The notes under the pieces were generated by a model. That model had not been told where the DNA came from. It ran no database searches and saw only the letters and a list, made by a program, of their open reading frames with translations. From Leekyejoonella antrihumi (GTDB lineage: Bacteria; Actinomycetota; Actinomycetes; Actinomycetales; Dermatophilaceae): 55,841 nucleotides of DNA. The stretch covers positions 54,963 to 110,803 of the forward strand of contig NZ_VCQV01000013.1 of assembly GCF_007845645.1 (NCBI RefSeq), in the 5' to 3' direction. The translations under genes and the position numbers were made by a program. Numbering within the stretch: position 1 is the stretch's first letter; each line of letters starts with the position of its first letter. Shown here one piece after another: positions 19,797 to 27,241 of this stretch.

Positions 19797-20171
19797 CTAC
19801 TCGAGGCTGAGCGGCACACAGTCGGAGCCGCAGCCGGTCGCGGACTCACCCTCGTGCTCGTGTGGCCGGTGCAGCACCGCACGGGTCGGCGTCACGATGA
19901 TGCCGGGCTGATCGTCGGGTTGCGCGGTTCCGTTCACGATCAGCGAGTAGCCGTCAAAGTCGGCAGGCGGCCAGACCAGCGACACCTGGGGATGCGCCCC
20001 GATATTGCCGCGACTGCGCGACCCGACCGCGTCGATCTGCAGCACTCCGGCACTCAGTCGGGGCTGGACCGCGACAGCATGTGCCTCGCCGGCGTCCGTG
20101 ACCGTCATCAGGTAGGCGAAGGCGTAGCCATCCATGGCGTCCGCCAGCTCAGTTCCCGGGACTCCGCTCAT
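19797..20171 (-). CDS. Pyridoxamine 5'-phosphate oxidase-like flavin protein
   Basis: 124 residues of the split beta-barrel PPOX/FMN-binding fold: YAFAYLMTVTDAGEAHAVAVQPRL, SRGNIGAHPQVSLVWPP and a C-terminal tail with HRPHEHEGES. Such small proteins bind FMN or F420 and reduce or shield unknown substrates. ATG 20171 gives the natural N-terminus; the frame remains open far upstream but only as the antisense of the GalT-like gene. The last codons overlap the degenerate repeat, so the C-terminus LSLE may be repeat-derived. Confidence 0.8.
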   Translation of the reverse strand: MSGVPGTELADAMDGYAFAYLMTVTDAGEAHAVAVQPRLSAGVLQIDAVGSRSRGNIGAHPQVSLVWPPADFDGYSLIVNGTAQPDDQPGIIVTPTRAVLHRPHEHEGESATGCGSDCVPLSLE

Positions 20172-20291
20172 AACCTGATCGTAGGTCGCCGGGCCGGCGA
20201 CGCGCAGGCCGTCACCGCAAACCTGCGGCGCCGGGTCGCCGAGGCCTCCGGCGGACGCGACAGGTGACGATGCTGGGCATAGGCTGCGGCC

Positions 20292-21308
20292 ATGTCTGCG
20301 ATCGAGTTCACCGAGCACCAGATCACCGCCCACGTGCCGGAGCTGACGAATCCGACGAACCGCATCGAGGTACCGCTCAGCATCCGCGTCGACCCGCTCA
20401 CGGGTCATACGTCGCGAGTGATCACCGGCACCAAGCTGGCACCGAGCGAACGCCCCGATCTCTCGGCGCTCACTGCGGATCCGCCGTTCTGCCCGTTCTG
20501 CGCCGACAAGATCGAAGCCGCCACCGGCACCTTCCCCACCGAGATCTCGGCGGACGGCCGGATCCGTCGCGGAAACGCCGTCATCGTGCCCAACGTGATG
20601 GCCTACTCGGAGTTCTCTTCGGTTGGGCTCTACGACACCGAGCGCCACTTCCTCGACCTGCCCGACCTGACCGGGCAGCGCGTCGGCAATCTGTTGTCGG
20701 CATTCGTCGACTACACGACGGCGCTGCATCGGATCCGCCCGATGTGGTCCTCGGTCAACGCGAACTACCTGCCCCCGAGCGGCAGCTCGCTGATCCACCC
20801 GCATGCGCAGTCGGCCCACGACGATATCGGCACCACGCTGCATCGCACCCTGGTGGAGCGTTCCGGCGCGTGGCAGGGCGCGGGCGCCTACTGGGATGAG
20901 CTGATCGCCCGGGAGCGGGGCGGCCCGCGGTGGGTCGGCGAGCGGGGCCGCGTCGCCTTCCTGACGCCATTCTCCCCGATCGGCTTCCACGAGACCTGGG
21001 CGGTTGTGCCGGGCTGCCCGGACATCACCGACCTGACGGAGCAGGACTGCGCCGACCTCGGAGAGGGCCTCTCACGTGTCTTCGGGGCGTACTACGCGAC
21101 GAAGCTCACCTCGTTCAACTGGGCGATGTACGGCGGCGGGCCAACCCCGTCCGACCGCTACAGCCTGCTGTTGCGCGTGGTGAGTCGCAGCAACGCCGAG
21201 CCGATGTACCGCAGCGACGTCACCTACTTCGAGAAGCTGCACAACGAGGCCATGATCGACCTGTCGCCCGAGGACTGGGCCACCACGCTGCGCGCCGACT
21301 TTCCCTGA
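20292..21308 (+). CDS. GalT-like HIT-superfamily nucleotidylyltransferase
   Basis: 338 residues. The active-site motif HPHAQ (in SSLIHPHAQSAHDD) is that of galactose-1-phosphate uridylyltransferase, and CPFCADK provides half of a zinc site. The C-terminal half FHETWAVVPG and WAMYGGGPTPSDRYSLLLRVVSR also fits the family. No galK, galE or sugar transporter is adjacent, so the true sugar-phosphate or nucleotide substrate is open. It is divergent from the PPOX gene across about 120 bases. Confidence 0.8.
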   Translation: MSAIEFTEHQITAHVPELTNPTNRIEVPLSIRVDPLTGHTSRVITGTKLAPSERPDLSALTADPPFCPFCADKIEAATGTFPTEISADGRIRRGNAVIVPNVMAYSEFSSVGLYDTERHFLDLPDLTGQRVGNLLSAFVDYTTALHRIRPMWSSVNANYLPPSGSSLIHPHAQSAHDDIGTTLHRTLVERSGAWQGAGAYWDELIARERGGPRWVGERGRVAFLTPFSPIGFHETWAVVPGCPDITDLTEQDCADLGEGLSRVFGAYYATKLTSFNWAMYGGGPTPSDRYSLLLRVVSRSNAEPMYRSDVTYFEKLHNEAMIDLSPEDWATTLRADFP

Positions 21309-21350
21309 CCGCGGCGACCGTTCCATCCCAGCCAGGGTATGCCGTCCGCC

Positions 21351-22100
21351 TCAGTGGCGGATCGACCCTGCCGGATCCTCGTCCTCGTGGGTGATCCACA
21401 TCGGATCGCCGTCGGTGCCAGGCTTCGGCACCTTGAGGGTGCGCCCATGCGACTCGTCGATCACATCGTGGCGGACTCCGGCATTGAGCAGCGCCACATG
21501 CACCTGCTCCAGGTCCCCGTCGTAGTCCAACGCCGAGTCCGCCGCAACGACACCATTGTCGGCGACGTGCACCAGCACTCGACCGAGGTCTGCATCCACG
21601 TCGATCGTGCGACCGTTGGTCTCGGTCAGCCGTTTGCGGCAACCCAGGGCGACAAGGTCCTCCGCGGTCCGCGCGACGTCCGTCGAGACCCACAACTGGT
21701 GCACGACGACCGCGGGATCCGCGGTGACCGGCACGTCCGGCTGCTCCGCCTGGTCGATGGTGAACTCCAGCCCGTCCCTGCCGGTCACCCGCACCGCACG
21801 CCCGTGATCCGCGTCCCCGACCTCGACCCGCAGACCGGACGGTGCCCGGCCTCGAGCCTGCACGGCATACGCCTCGAGGTCGGCGACCTCGAAGCCCAGT
21901 GCGGTCTGCCCCTCGAACACCCCGTCATACAAACGGTGCAGCGCCAGACGCCCGGATCCACCCTGCAGCAGGGTCCACCCGTCCGACCGCGACAACACCT
22001 GCATCCCGGCTGCCCGCAGGATCGTCAGGTAGGCGTCGGTGTGCGCCGTGTGCAGGATGGGTCGCACCTGCAGCGCTGCGCTCACATGCTGATCGTTCAT
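21351..22100 (-). CDS. VOC (glyoxalase-like) family protein, two domains
   Basis: 249 residues with two vicinal-oxygen-chelate-like halves: residues 1 to about 115 ([42 protein letters not shown]) and about 130 to 249 ([20 protein letters not shown] and [14 protein letters not shown]). Such proteins are dioxygenases, isomerases or antibiotic-binding proteins; no specific role is evident. It overlaps a 49-codon ribbon-helix-helix gene by four bases (ATGA), so the two are translationally coupled. Confidence 0.8.
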   Translation of the reverse strand: MNDQHVSAALQVRPILHTAHTDAYLTILRAAGMQVLSRSDGWTLLQGGSGRLALHRLYDGVFEGQTALGFEVADLEAYAVQARGRAPSGLRVEVGDADHGRAVRVTGRDGLEFTIDQAEQPDVPVTADPAVVVHQLWVSTDVARTAEDLVALGCRKRLTETNGRTIDVDADLGRVLVHVADNGVVAADSALDYDGDLEQVHVALLNAGVRHDVIDESHGRTLKVPKPGTDGDPMWITHEDEDPAGSIRH

Positions 22101-22246
22101 TTCTCCTCCTTGAGATAGCGCCGCAGTGCACGCTCCACCAGGGCCGACAGCGAGATCTCGTCATCGACGGCGCGATGCTTGACGCTCCGGATCAGCTCGG
22201 GCGGCAGGTACACGTTGAACTGCGCCTTCGGGTCTTTGTGCGGCAT
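22097..22246 (-). CDS. Small ribbon-helix-helix (CopG-like) protein
   Basis: 49 residues: [18 protein letters not shown], then an Arg-rich helix and [18 protein letters not shown]. The FNVYLPPEL strand and the two helices match the ribbon-helix-helix fold of CopG-type repressors and antitoxins. The stop overlaps the start of the VOC gene (ATGA), so both are made from one transcript. An inverted repeat AGCAA-tctatc-TTGCT at 22258-22273, 12 bases upstream of the start, may be its own operator. No toxin of a known family is downstream; the VOC protein is the only partner. Confidence 0.85.
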   Translation of the reverse strand: MPHKDPKAQFNVYLPPELIRSVKHRAVDDEISLSALVERALRRYLKEEK

Positions 22247-22257
22247 ACCCAGATGCT

Positions 22258-22273
22258 AGCAATCTATCTTGCT
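22258..22273. promoter_or_regulatory. Possible operator of the ribbon-helix-helix gene
   Basis: AGCAA-tctatc-TTGCT is an inverted repeat in the 56-base gap between the divergent ribbon-helix-helix and ArsC-like genes. The arms are short, so this is only suggestive. Confidence 0.35.
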
Positions 22274-22302
22274 TGCATCAAGACGTCTCGTAAGCTGGTG
22301 TC

Positions 22303-22659
22303 ATGGAGATCTGGATCAATCCACGCTGCAGCAAGTGCAACGCCGCGACCGCCGCGCTTGATGCCGCCGGTGTCGACTACACCGTGCGCCGCTACCTCGA
22401 CGACCCGCCGAGCAGGACCGAGCTGGATGAGGTGCTGGACCGCCTCGGCCTCGACCCCTGGGACATCACGCGCATCAGCGAGCCTGTCGCGAAGGAGATC
22501 GGCCTGCCGACACTCCCCCGGGATCTCGCACACCGCGACGAGTGGGTCACCGCGCTGGCCGCGCACCCCGTGCTGATCCAGCGGCCCATCATCACCGCAG
22601 ACGACGGCACGACCGTGATCGGGCGCGACCCTGCCTCCCTCGACAAGGTCATCGGCTGA
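22303..22659 (+). CDS. ArsC-family reductase-like protein
   Basis: 118 residues with the thioredoxin-like ArsC fold. The motif NPRCSKCNAA places the catalytic Cys near residue 9, and a region around EPVAKEIGLPTLPRDL and IQRPIITADDGTTVIGR ends the family pattern. It may be a glutaredoxin-type arsenate reductase, but no arsenic efflux genes are nearby, and many homologues (Spx/YffB type) have other roles. ATG 22303 is preceded by a weak ribosome-binding site. It is divergent from the ribbon-helix-helix/VOC pair and convergent with the YetF-like gene. Confidence 0.85.
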   Translation: MEIWINPRCSKCNAATAALDAAGVDYTVRRYLDDPPSRTELDEVLDRLGLDPWDITRISEPVAKEIGLPTLPRDLAHRDEWVTALAAHPVLIQRPIITADDGTTVIGRDPASLDKVIG

Positions 22660-22698
22660 TCCGGCCAGCCTCGGACGATCGGAGGCGGGCGTTCGAGC

Positions 22699-23301
22699 TC
22701 AGCCTGCCCCGCCTGCCAGGTGCTGCTCGAGGTCGCGGACCGCGGTGTCGAGCTCGCCGCGGATCTGTAGCACGAGCTCGGCATGGGCGCGCCGTAGGTC
22801 GGCGACGGTGACATCGCGGTTCTCCTTCGCGAGAGTGACCACAATGCTGCCGCCGGGCGACAGCGTTGCTTCTTCGATCTCGCCGATGTCGTCGGCGCCC
22901 TGGCTACGGCAGGCGGCGGCCACGTCACCTCGGCGCAGCCCCAGTCGGCGCAATGCGTTCGGGACGGGTTGACCATCTCGAACCAGCACGGTCGGTATGC
23001 CCTCGAACACGCGCTGCAGTCGGGGATAGCGGTTGGCGAGGCGGACCACGACGGCATTGAGGGCGACCAGCACCGCGGCGCCGAACAGGCCACCGCTGAC
23101 ACTGTTGTCGCTGCCGATGACGGCGTTCTGGACGACGTTGGACAGCAGCAACAGCACCACCAGGTCGAAGCTGTTGAGCTGTGCCAGGTCGCGCTTGCCG
23201 GCCAACCGCAGCAGCACGACCAGACCGCCATAGACCAGCACTGTGCGCAGCACCTTTTCGAGCAGCGGTATCTGCATCTGCCAGAGATCGTTCCAGATCA
23301 C
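22699..23301 (-). CDS. DUF421/YetF-like membrane protein
   Basis: 200 residues. Three N-terminal hydrophobic segments (VYGGLVVLLRLAGKRDLAQL, LVVLLLLSNVVQNAVIG, LFGAAVLVALNAVVV) are followed by a soluble domain (IPTVLVRDGQPVPNALRRLGL). This is the YetF/YdfR family pattern; its function in the membrane is not known. GTG 23301 is chosen because AAGGAA lies about six bases upstream; the frame extends to 23382 but without family character. Confidence 0.88.
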   Translation of the reverse strand: MIWNDLWQMQIPLLEKVLRTVLVYGGLVVLLRLAGKRDLAQLNSFDLVVLLLLSNVVQNAVIGSDNSVSGGLFGAAVLVALNAVVVRLANRYPRLQRVFEGIPTVLVRDGQPVPNALRRLGLRRGDVAAACRSQGADDIGEIEEATLSPGGSIVVTLAKENRDVTVADLRRAHAELVLQIRGELDTAVRDLEQHLAGGAG

Positions 23302-23607
23302 AGCATTCCTTCTTCCGGTCCACACGCGCCCAGAGTGTCGCCCACAACCCGTGGTGTTGATCGCGCCAAGGCACTCCGGCACGACGAGATCACGTCGGCC
23401 GTATCACTGAGTATCGACCTTCCCGATCGGCCGCCCTGACCGTCCGCGCACACGGAGCCGACACGGGACACCCGGCGAACAGCTTGCGCTTTCGCCCGTT
23501 TGAAATTGATTGATCATCACTCAACTTTATGGAATGTTTCTCGCTCAACTGCAGTTGGACAGGTCAAGAGGTCCGCACCAGGATCGCAAGCACCCGAGGA
23601 GCACAAC
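23302..23607. other. Gene-free region upstream of hsp20
   Basis: About 305 bases between the divergent YetF-like and Hsp20 genes. The right part is AT-rich and should hold the hsp20 promoter, including TTGAAA at 23500-23505 and the HAIR-like site at 23505-23525. No gene was recognised. Confidence 0.5.
23505..23525. promoter_or_regulatory. HAIR-like (HspR) operator upstream of hsp20
   Basis: ATTGATT-N7-ACTCAAC has the 7-7-7 layout of the HspR-associated inverted repeat CTTGAGT-N7-ACTCAAG, matching five of seven and six of seven bases in its two halves. It lies about 85 bases upstream of the Hsp20 start. HspR is known to repress heat-shock genes in actinobacteria; binding here is inferred. Confidence 0.45.
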
Positions 23608-24084
23608 ATGAGCATGACCATGATCAACCAGCGCAGCGCCTTCCCCGAGTTCGACGCCCTCATCCGAGGCGCGTTCGGGCCGGGCACGGCACCCTCCACC
23701 ACCGGCTTCACCCCGGCGGCCGAGGTGCGCCGCGACGGTGACGACGCCGTCGTGTCGCTGGAGGTGCCCGGCGTCGACATCGACCGGGACGTCACGGTGG
23801 AGGTCGACCGGTCGCGCCTGGTCGTCCGCGGCGAGCGCCGCCGTGAGGAGAAGGACGGGGGCGGCCTGCGCGAGATGCGCTACGGCTCGTTCCGCCGCAG
23901 CTTCTCGCTGCCGAGTCACGTGACGGCAGACGCTGTGAGCGCGACCTACGACGCCGGTCTGCTGCACATCCGCGTCACGGATGTCTACAAGGGCACCGAG
24001 CCGCAGAAGATCAGCATCGCCTCGACCGCGCCGACCGCCGCCCCGGTGCAGGCCACCGACGGCGAGCAGTCCGAGCAGGAGTAG
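23608..24084 (+). CDS. Hsp20-family small heat-shock protein
   Basis: 158 residues. The alpha-crystallin domain spans about residues 33-130 (FTPAAEVRRDGDDAVVSLEVPGV, VEVDRSRLVVRGERR, YGSFRRSFSLPSHVTADAV, ATYDAGLLHIRV). The tail is Ala/Glu-rich. It is an ATP-independent chaperone that holds unfolding proteins. ATG 23608 has GAGGA about eight bases upstream. A HAIR-like site upstream suggests heat induction through HspR. A tandem repeat array lies directly downstream. Confidence 0.93.
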   Translation: MSMTMINQRSAFPEFDALIRGAFGPGTAPSTTGFTPAAEVRRDGDDAVVSLEVPGVDIDRDVTVEVDRSRLVVRGERRREEKDGGGLREMRYGSFRRSFSLPSHVTADAVSATYDAGLLHIRVTDVYKGTEPQKISIASTAPTAAPVQATDGEQSEQE

Positions 24085-24100
24085 TCACAGCGGCGTGGGG

Positions 24101-24286
24101 CTGCCGTGGAATCGCGCGCAATAGGCAACGCAACCACTGCAGCCCCCGCACGCCACCGACCCCTGCCGTGGAATCGCGCGCAATAGCCAACGCAACCACT
24201 GCAGCCCCCGCACGCCACCGACCCCTGCAGTGGAATCGCGCGCAATAGCCAACGCAAGCGCTGCAGCCCCCCGAGCGCGGGTGCTT
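24101..24286. repeat. Three tandem copies of a 62-bp repeat
   Basis: Units start at 24101, 24163 and 24225 with only a few differences. Each contains CTGC[C/A]GTGG and, about 25 bases on, CCACTGCAG, which are complements and would form a hairpin around the near-palindrome ATCGCGCGCAAT. The third unit is diverged at its end and runs into the last codon of the next gene. The array fills the gap between convergent hsp20 and the NAD(P)-binding protein gene. Confidence 0.9.
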
Positions 24287-24965
24287 ACAGCGAGCGCAGC
24301 GCCTCCGCGATCGGCGCCGAGCCGTTGTTGAACTCGATCGTCTTGTCCAGCAATGCGTCCGAGCTGCCATCAACCAGCTGCACAACCTCGGCGATCACCG
24401 CGGCGACGTCCTGCCTGGTCACTTCGGACTTGTCGTCGCCCACAGTGCCCGTCGCACCGGGAATCTCGATCCTGCCGGTGCCGACATCATCGGTGAGCCG
24501 ACTGGGTCCAAGGATCGTGTAGGCCTGGCCGGACCCGGCGAGGTGCTCGTCCGCGGCCGCCTTCGCCTCGGCATACGCGAAGAATGCGTCATCCTGCGGC
24601 ACACCGTGGTCCGTGGAGGCGCCGAAGTAGGAGACCATCACGTAGCGGCCGACGTGCGCCTTGACGGCGGCCTGCATCGAGCGGATCGCCGCATCCCGGT
24701 CCACGGCATAGGTGCGCGCGGCACTGCCGCCGCCCGCGCCGGCCGCCCACACGAGGACGTCGCAGCCGTCCAACGCAGCGGTCATCGCCGCCACGTCGGC
24801 CTGCTCCACATCCACCAGCACGGCGGTGGCGCCGGCCCGTTGCACGTCGTCGGTCTGGCTGTCCGAGCGGATCCACGCGCTCACGTCATGGCCGGCCCGC
24901 ACGAGCAGTGGGGTCAGCCGCAGCGCGATCTTGCCGTGTCCGCCGATGATGCTGATCTTTGCCAT
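24285..24965 (-). CDS. NAD(P)-binding atypical SDR (NmrA/YwnB-like)
   Basis: 226 residues. The Rossmann motif ISIIGGHGKIALRL is followed by AWIRSDSQTDDVQRAG, CDVLVWAAGAGGG and YVMVSYFGAS; this is the NAD(P)H-binding, atypical SDR group. Such proteins act as redox sensors or reductases of unknown substrates. ATG 24965 is the natural start. It is convergent with hsp20 and lies about 55 bases after the start of the alpha/beta-hydrolase gene on the same strand, so it may be cotranscribed with it. Confidence 0.85.
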   Translation of the reverse strand: MAKISIIGGHGKIALRLTPLLVRAGHDVSAWIRSDSQTDDVQRAGATAVLVDVEQADVAAMTAALDGCDVLVWAAGAGGGSAARTYAVDRDAAIRSMQAAVKAHVGRYVMVSYFGASTDHGVPQDDAFFAYAEAKAAADEHLAGSGQAYTILGPSRLTDDVGTGRIEIPGATGTVGDDKSEVTRQDVAAVIAEVVQLVDGSSDALLDKTIEFNNGSAPIAEALRSL

Positions 24966-25019
24966 TTCCCCACCGTATGCCGTTCGGCTCGGCTGCGAGG
25001 CGGTGGACCGGCAAGGCGG

Positions 25020-25832
25020 TTATCCCCGCTGCGACAAGAACGTATGCAGGGCGTCCAGCCAGGCACGCGGGGCCTCAAGATGCAGGTCGTGTCCGGCCGC
25101 AGCCACAGTGATCGCGTGCACGTCCCGGCCACGGCGCAGCATCTCGTCGACCTCCGGGCCGCTCAACCGGCCTTCGGCGCCGCGCACCACGAGGGTCGGC
25201 GCGCTGACCCGCTCCCAGGCCTTCCACCAGGCGATTGCGTGCACCTGCGCCAGGGCCGCCTCCAGCACGTCGGCGTCCCACCGGGGCCAGAGCCCGTCGA
25301 CCCGCACGTTCAGGCCGTCCGCCCACGCCCGAGCGACCCGGGGACTGCCGCCGAAGAACTCAGCAAACGCATCACGGTCCCCGAAGGGCACCGGCCAGCT
25401 GTGCAGCCAGCGCGCGACGGGAGCCGTGGCCTCGGGTCCGCCCCCGCCCACCCCGCCTTCGACGAGCACCAGCGACCGGATCAGGTCGGGCCGTTCGGCC
25501 GCGACGAGAAGCGCCGTATGTGCCCCCATCGACTGGCCGATGAGGTCCACCGGCCCGGCGCCGGACTCCTCGATGAGTGAGACGACGTCCTCGACGTAGG
25601 CCGCCCGCGTCACCGACGCGGGCCGGCGCGTCGACCGTCCGTGGCCGCGTTGATCCAGGGCCAGCACGCGATATCCCTGCGCACGCAGGTCGTCGAGGGT
25701 GCCCTTCCACTCCTCGACACAGCCGGCAAGTCCGTGCAGCAGCAGGGCCGTTCGCTCCCCGGCGCCCACCTCGGCATACGCCAGCTCCACCCCGTCGCGA
25801 TGCATCGACCGCCAGTCCGACTCCTCCAGCAC
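25020..25832 (-). CDS. Alpha/beta hydrolase
   Basis: About 270 residues. Family marks are ALLLHGLAGCVEEW, the strand LALDQRGHGRS, the nucleophile elbow LIGQSMGAHTAL with Ser, and the catalytic His in AAGHDLHLEAP near the C-terminus. Substrate unknown. The start is uncertain: GTG 25832 gives VLEESDWRSMHRDGVELAY; ATG 25805 is possible, and the frame is open to 25904 without a clear ribosome-binding site. Confidence 0.85.
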   Translation of the reverse strand: MLEESDWRSMHRDGVELAYAEVGAGERTALLLHGLAGCVEEWKGTLDDLRAQGYRVLALDQRGHGRSTRRPASVTRAAYVEDVVSLIEESGAGPVDLIGQSMGAHTALLVAAERPDLIRSLVLVEGGVGGGGPEATAPVARWLHSWPVPFGDRDAFAEFFGGSPRVARAWADGLNVRVDGLWPRWDADVLEAALAQVHAIAWWKAWERVSAPTLVVRGAEGRLSGPEVDEMLRRGRDVHAITVAAAGHDLHLEAPRAWLDALHTFLSQRG

Positions 25833-25941
25833 GCACCCATTGTGTCGACCCTGTCTCGCAGCCGATCGCGGGCCCTCGCATCGTGGTTGGGCCGGCGCCT
25901 CCATCCTGGCCGAGAAGCGAATTTCGTTCTAAGGTCATGGC

Positions 25942-26463
25942 ATGAAGATGACCGATTCGCTCGAGAAGAGCTTCAACAAGCAGATCACCCTCGAATTCGA
26001 GGCGTCGATCGTCTATCGCCAGCTCGCGATCGAGATGGAGGACATGGACCTGCCAGGTATGGCGGCGTGGCTGCGCCACCAGGCGGACGAGGAGATCGTC
26101 CACGCGAACAAGTTCATCGACCACCTCAGCGACCGCGGCAACCACCCGGTCATCGGGAACGTCCCCGCCGCGAAGCTGAAGGTCACCTCGGTCCAGGACT
26201 GCTTTGCCAGCGCCCTGTCGCACGAGAGCCGGGTGTCCGAGGCGATCAGGGAGCTCTACCGCGAGGCCGACAGCGCCGGCGATCTGGACTCCCGTCCGCT
26301 GCTCACCTGGTTCCTGAGCGAGCAGGTCGAGGAGGAGGCCACGGTCGATGAGATCCTCGGTCGCATCAAGCTGATCGACAACGACGGGCCGGGTCTGCTG
26401 CGTCTCGACGACGAGATGGCCACTCGCCCTGTCGCCACCACCGAGAACACCGGCGGAGCCTGA
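25942..26463 (+). CDS. ftn: Ferritin
   Basis: 173 residues, a four-helix ferritin. Ferroxidase residues are visible as Glu in LEFEASIVYRQLA, Glu-x-x-His in ADEEIVHANKF and the Glu-rich SEQVEEEATVDEI helix. It oxidises and stores iron as a 24-mer in the cytoplasm, lowering peroxide damage together with katA and msrA in this region. ATG 25942 follows a weak AAGG. It is divergent from the alpha/beta-hydrolase gene. Confidence 0.93.
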   Translation: MKMTDSLEKSFNKQITLEFEASIVYRQLAIEMEDMDLPGMAAWLRHQADEEIVHANKFIDHLSDRGNHPVIGNVPAAKLKVTSVQDCFASALSHESRVSEAIRELYREADSAGDLDSRPLLTWFLSEQVEEEATVDEILGRIKLIDNDGPGLLRLDDEMATRPVATTENTGGA

Positions 26464-26510
26464 ACCCACCAGAACGGCCCGATGAAGCCGGATGGGGCAA
26501 CTTGACGTGG

Positions 26511-26526
26511 TCGAACAAACGTTCGA
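26511..26526. promoter_or_regulatory. LexA (SOS) box of the mutasome operon
   Basis: TCGAACAAACGTTCGA is a perfect match to the actinobacterial LexA palindrome TCGAAC-N4-GTTCGA. It lies ten bases before the imuA' start, with TTGACG at 26502-26507 as a possible -35. LexA repression and SOS induction of imuA'-imuB-dnaE2 follow from known mycobacterial biology. Confidence 0.93.
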
Positions 26527-26536
26527 TCATGGATAG

Positions 26537-27241
26537 ATGCTCCATCCGGCTTCAGCTACGGTCGCTGACCTGCACGACCTGATCGAGCGCCGCGACACCT
26601 CCCCGTCGACGGTGCGCCTGCCGGTGCACCCTGCCTTGGCCGACGCCTTTCCCACCGGGCTGGCAGCGGGCACCGTCTACTCCCTGACCGGCTCCACCAC
26701 CCTTGCCCTCGCCCTGCTCGCCGGGCCGTCCCAAAACGGCTCCTGGTGCGCCATCGTCGGGCTGCCCGACCTGGGGGTCGAGGCAGCCGCCGGGTGGGGG
26801 GTCGATCTGGACCGGCTCATCCTGGTGCCCGATCCCGACGCGAACCAGTGGGTCGGCGCCGTGGCCGCCCTGGCCGAGATCACCGATGTCATCGTGGCGG
26901 CACCGAGCCGGATCACCCCGGGTGATCTCTCCCGACTCGCCGCGCGACTGCGGTCCCGGCAGACCACCTTGGTGGTGACCGGGCCCTGGCCCCGAGCGGC
27001 AACGGTGCAGGCGACCACCGTCGGCTGGGACGGGCTCGGGCAGGGTCACGGGTGCCTGCTGCGTCAGCACCTCCGCCTGGATATCACCGAACGCCACGAG
27101 CCGCGCAGCATCCACCTCACTCTTAATCCCCACCAAGCCACCCCACAAAGTTCTCCGCTCGCAGGCTCGCTCCAATACTTTGCGGGGACCCCGACAGTTC
27201 TCCCCCGTCCCTCCTCCAATACTTCGCGGGGACCCCAATGA
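26537..27241 (+). CDS. imuA': ImuA' mutasome protein
   Basis: 234 residues of the RecA-like ImuA' group found before imuB in actinobacteria (VHPALADAFPTGLAAGTVYSL, LVPDPDANQWVGAVAALAE). It helps form the SOS mutasome with ImuB and DnaE2 for error-prone lesion bypass. A perfect LexA box lies ten bases upstream. The last 35 or so residues (from about HQATPQSSPLAG to NTSRGPQ) are encoded by copies of the hairpin repeat at 27141-27236 and look unlike protein-family sequence. The stop overlaps the imuB start (ATGA). Confidence 0.9.
   Translation: MLHPASATVADLHDLIERRDTSPSTVRLPVHPALADAFPTGLAAGTVYSLTGSTTLALALLAGPSQNGSWCAIVGLPDLGVEAAAGWGVDLDRLILVPDPDANQWVGAVAALAEITDVIVAAPSRITPGDLSRLAARLRSRQTTLVVTGPWPRAATVQATTVGWDGLGQGHGCLLRQHLRLDITERHEPRSIHLTLNPHQATPQSSPLAGSLQYFAGTPTVLPRPSSNTSRGPQ
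27141..27236 (+). repeat. Hairpin repeat, one full and one partial copy (imuA'/imuB)
   Basis: A full unit at 27141-27192 has arms CCCCACAAAGT and ACTTTGCGGGG; the partial unit at 27193-27236 keeps the right arm ACTTCGCGGGGACCCC. The second copy ends GGGGACCCCA directly before the imuB ATG at 27238, giving a GGGGA Shine-Dalgarno at a spacing of five to six bases. Both copies are read through by the imuA' frame. Confidence 0.92.

Noticed and set aside
22668-22686. GCCTC/GAGGC inverted repeat after the ArsC-like gene
   Set aside because: Only a five-base stem; too weak to call a terminator.
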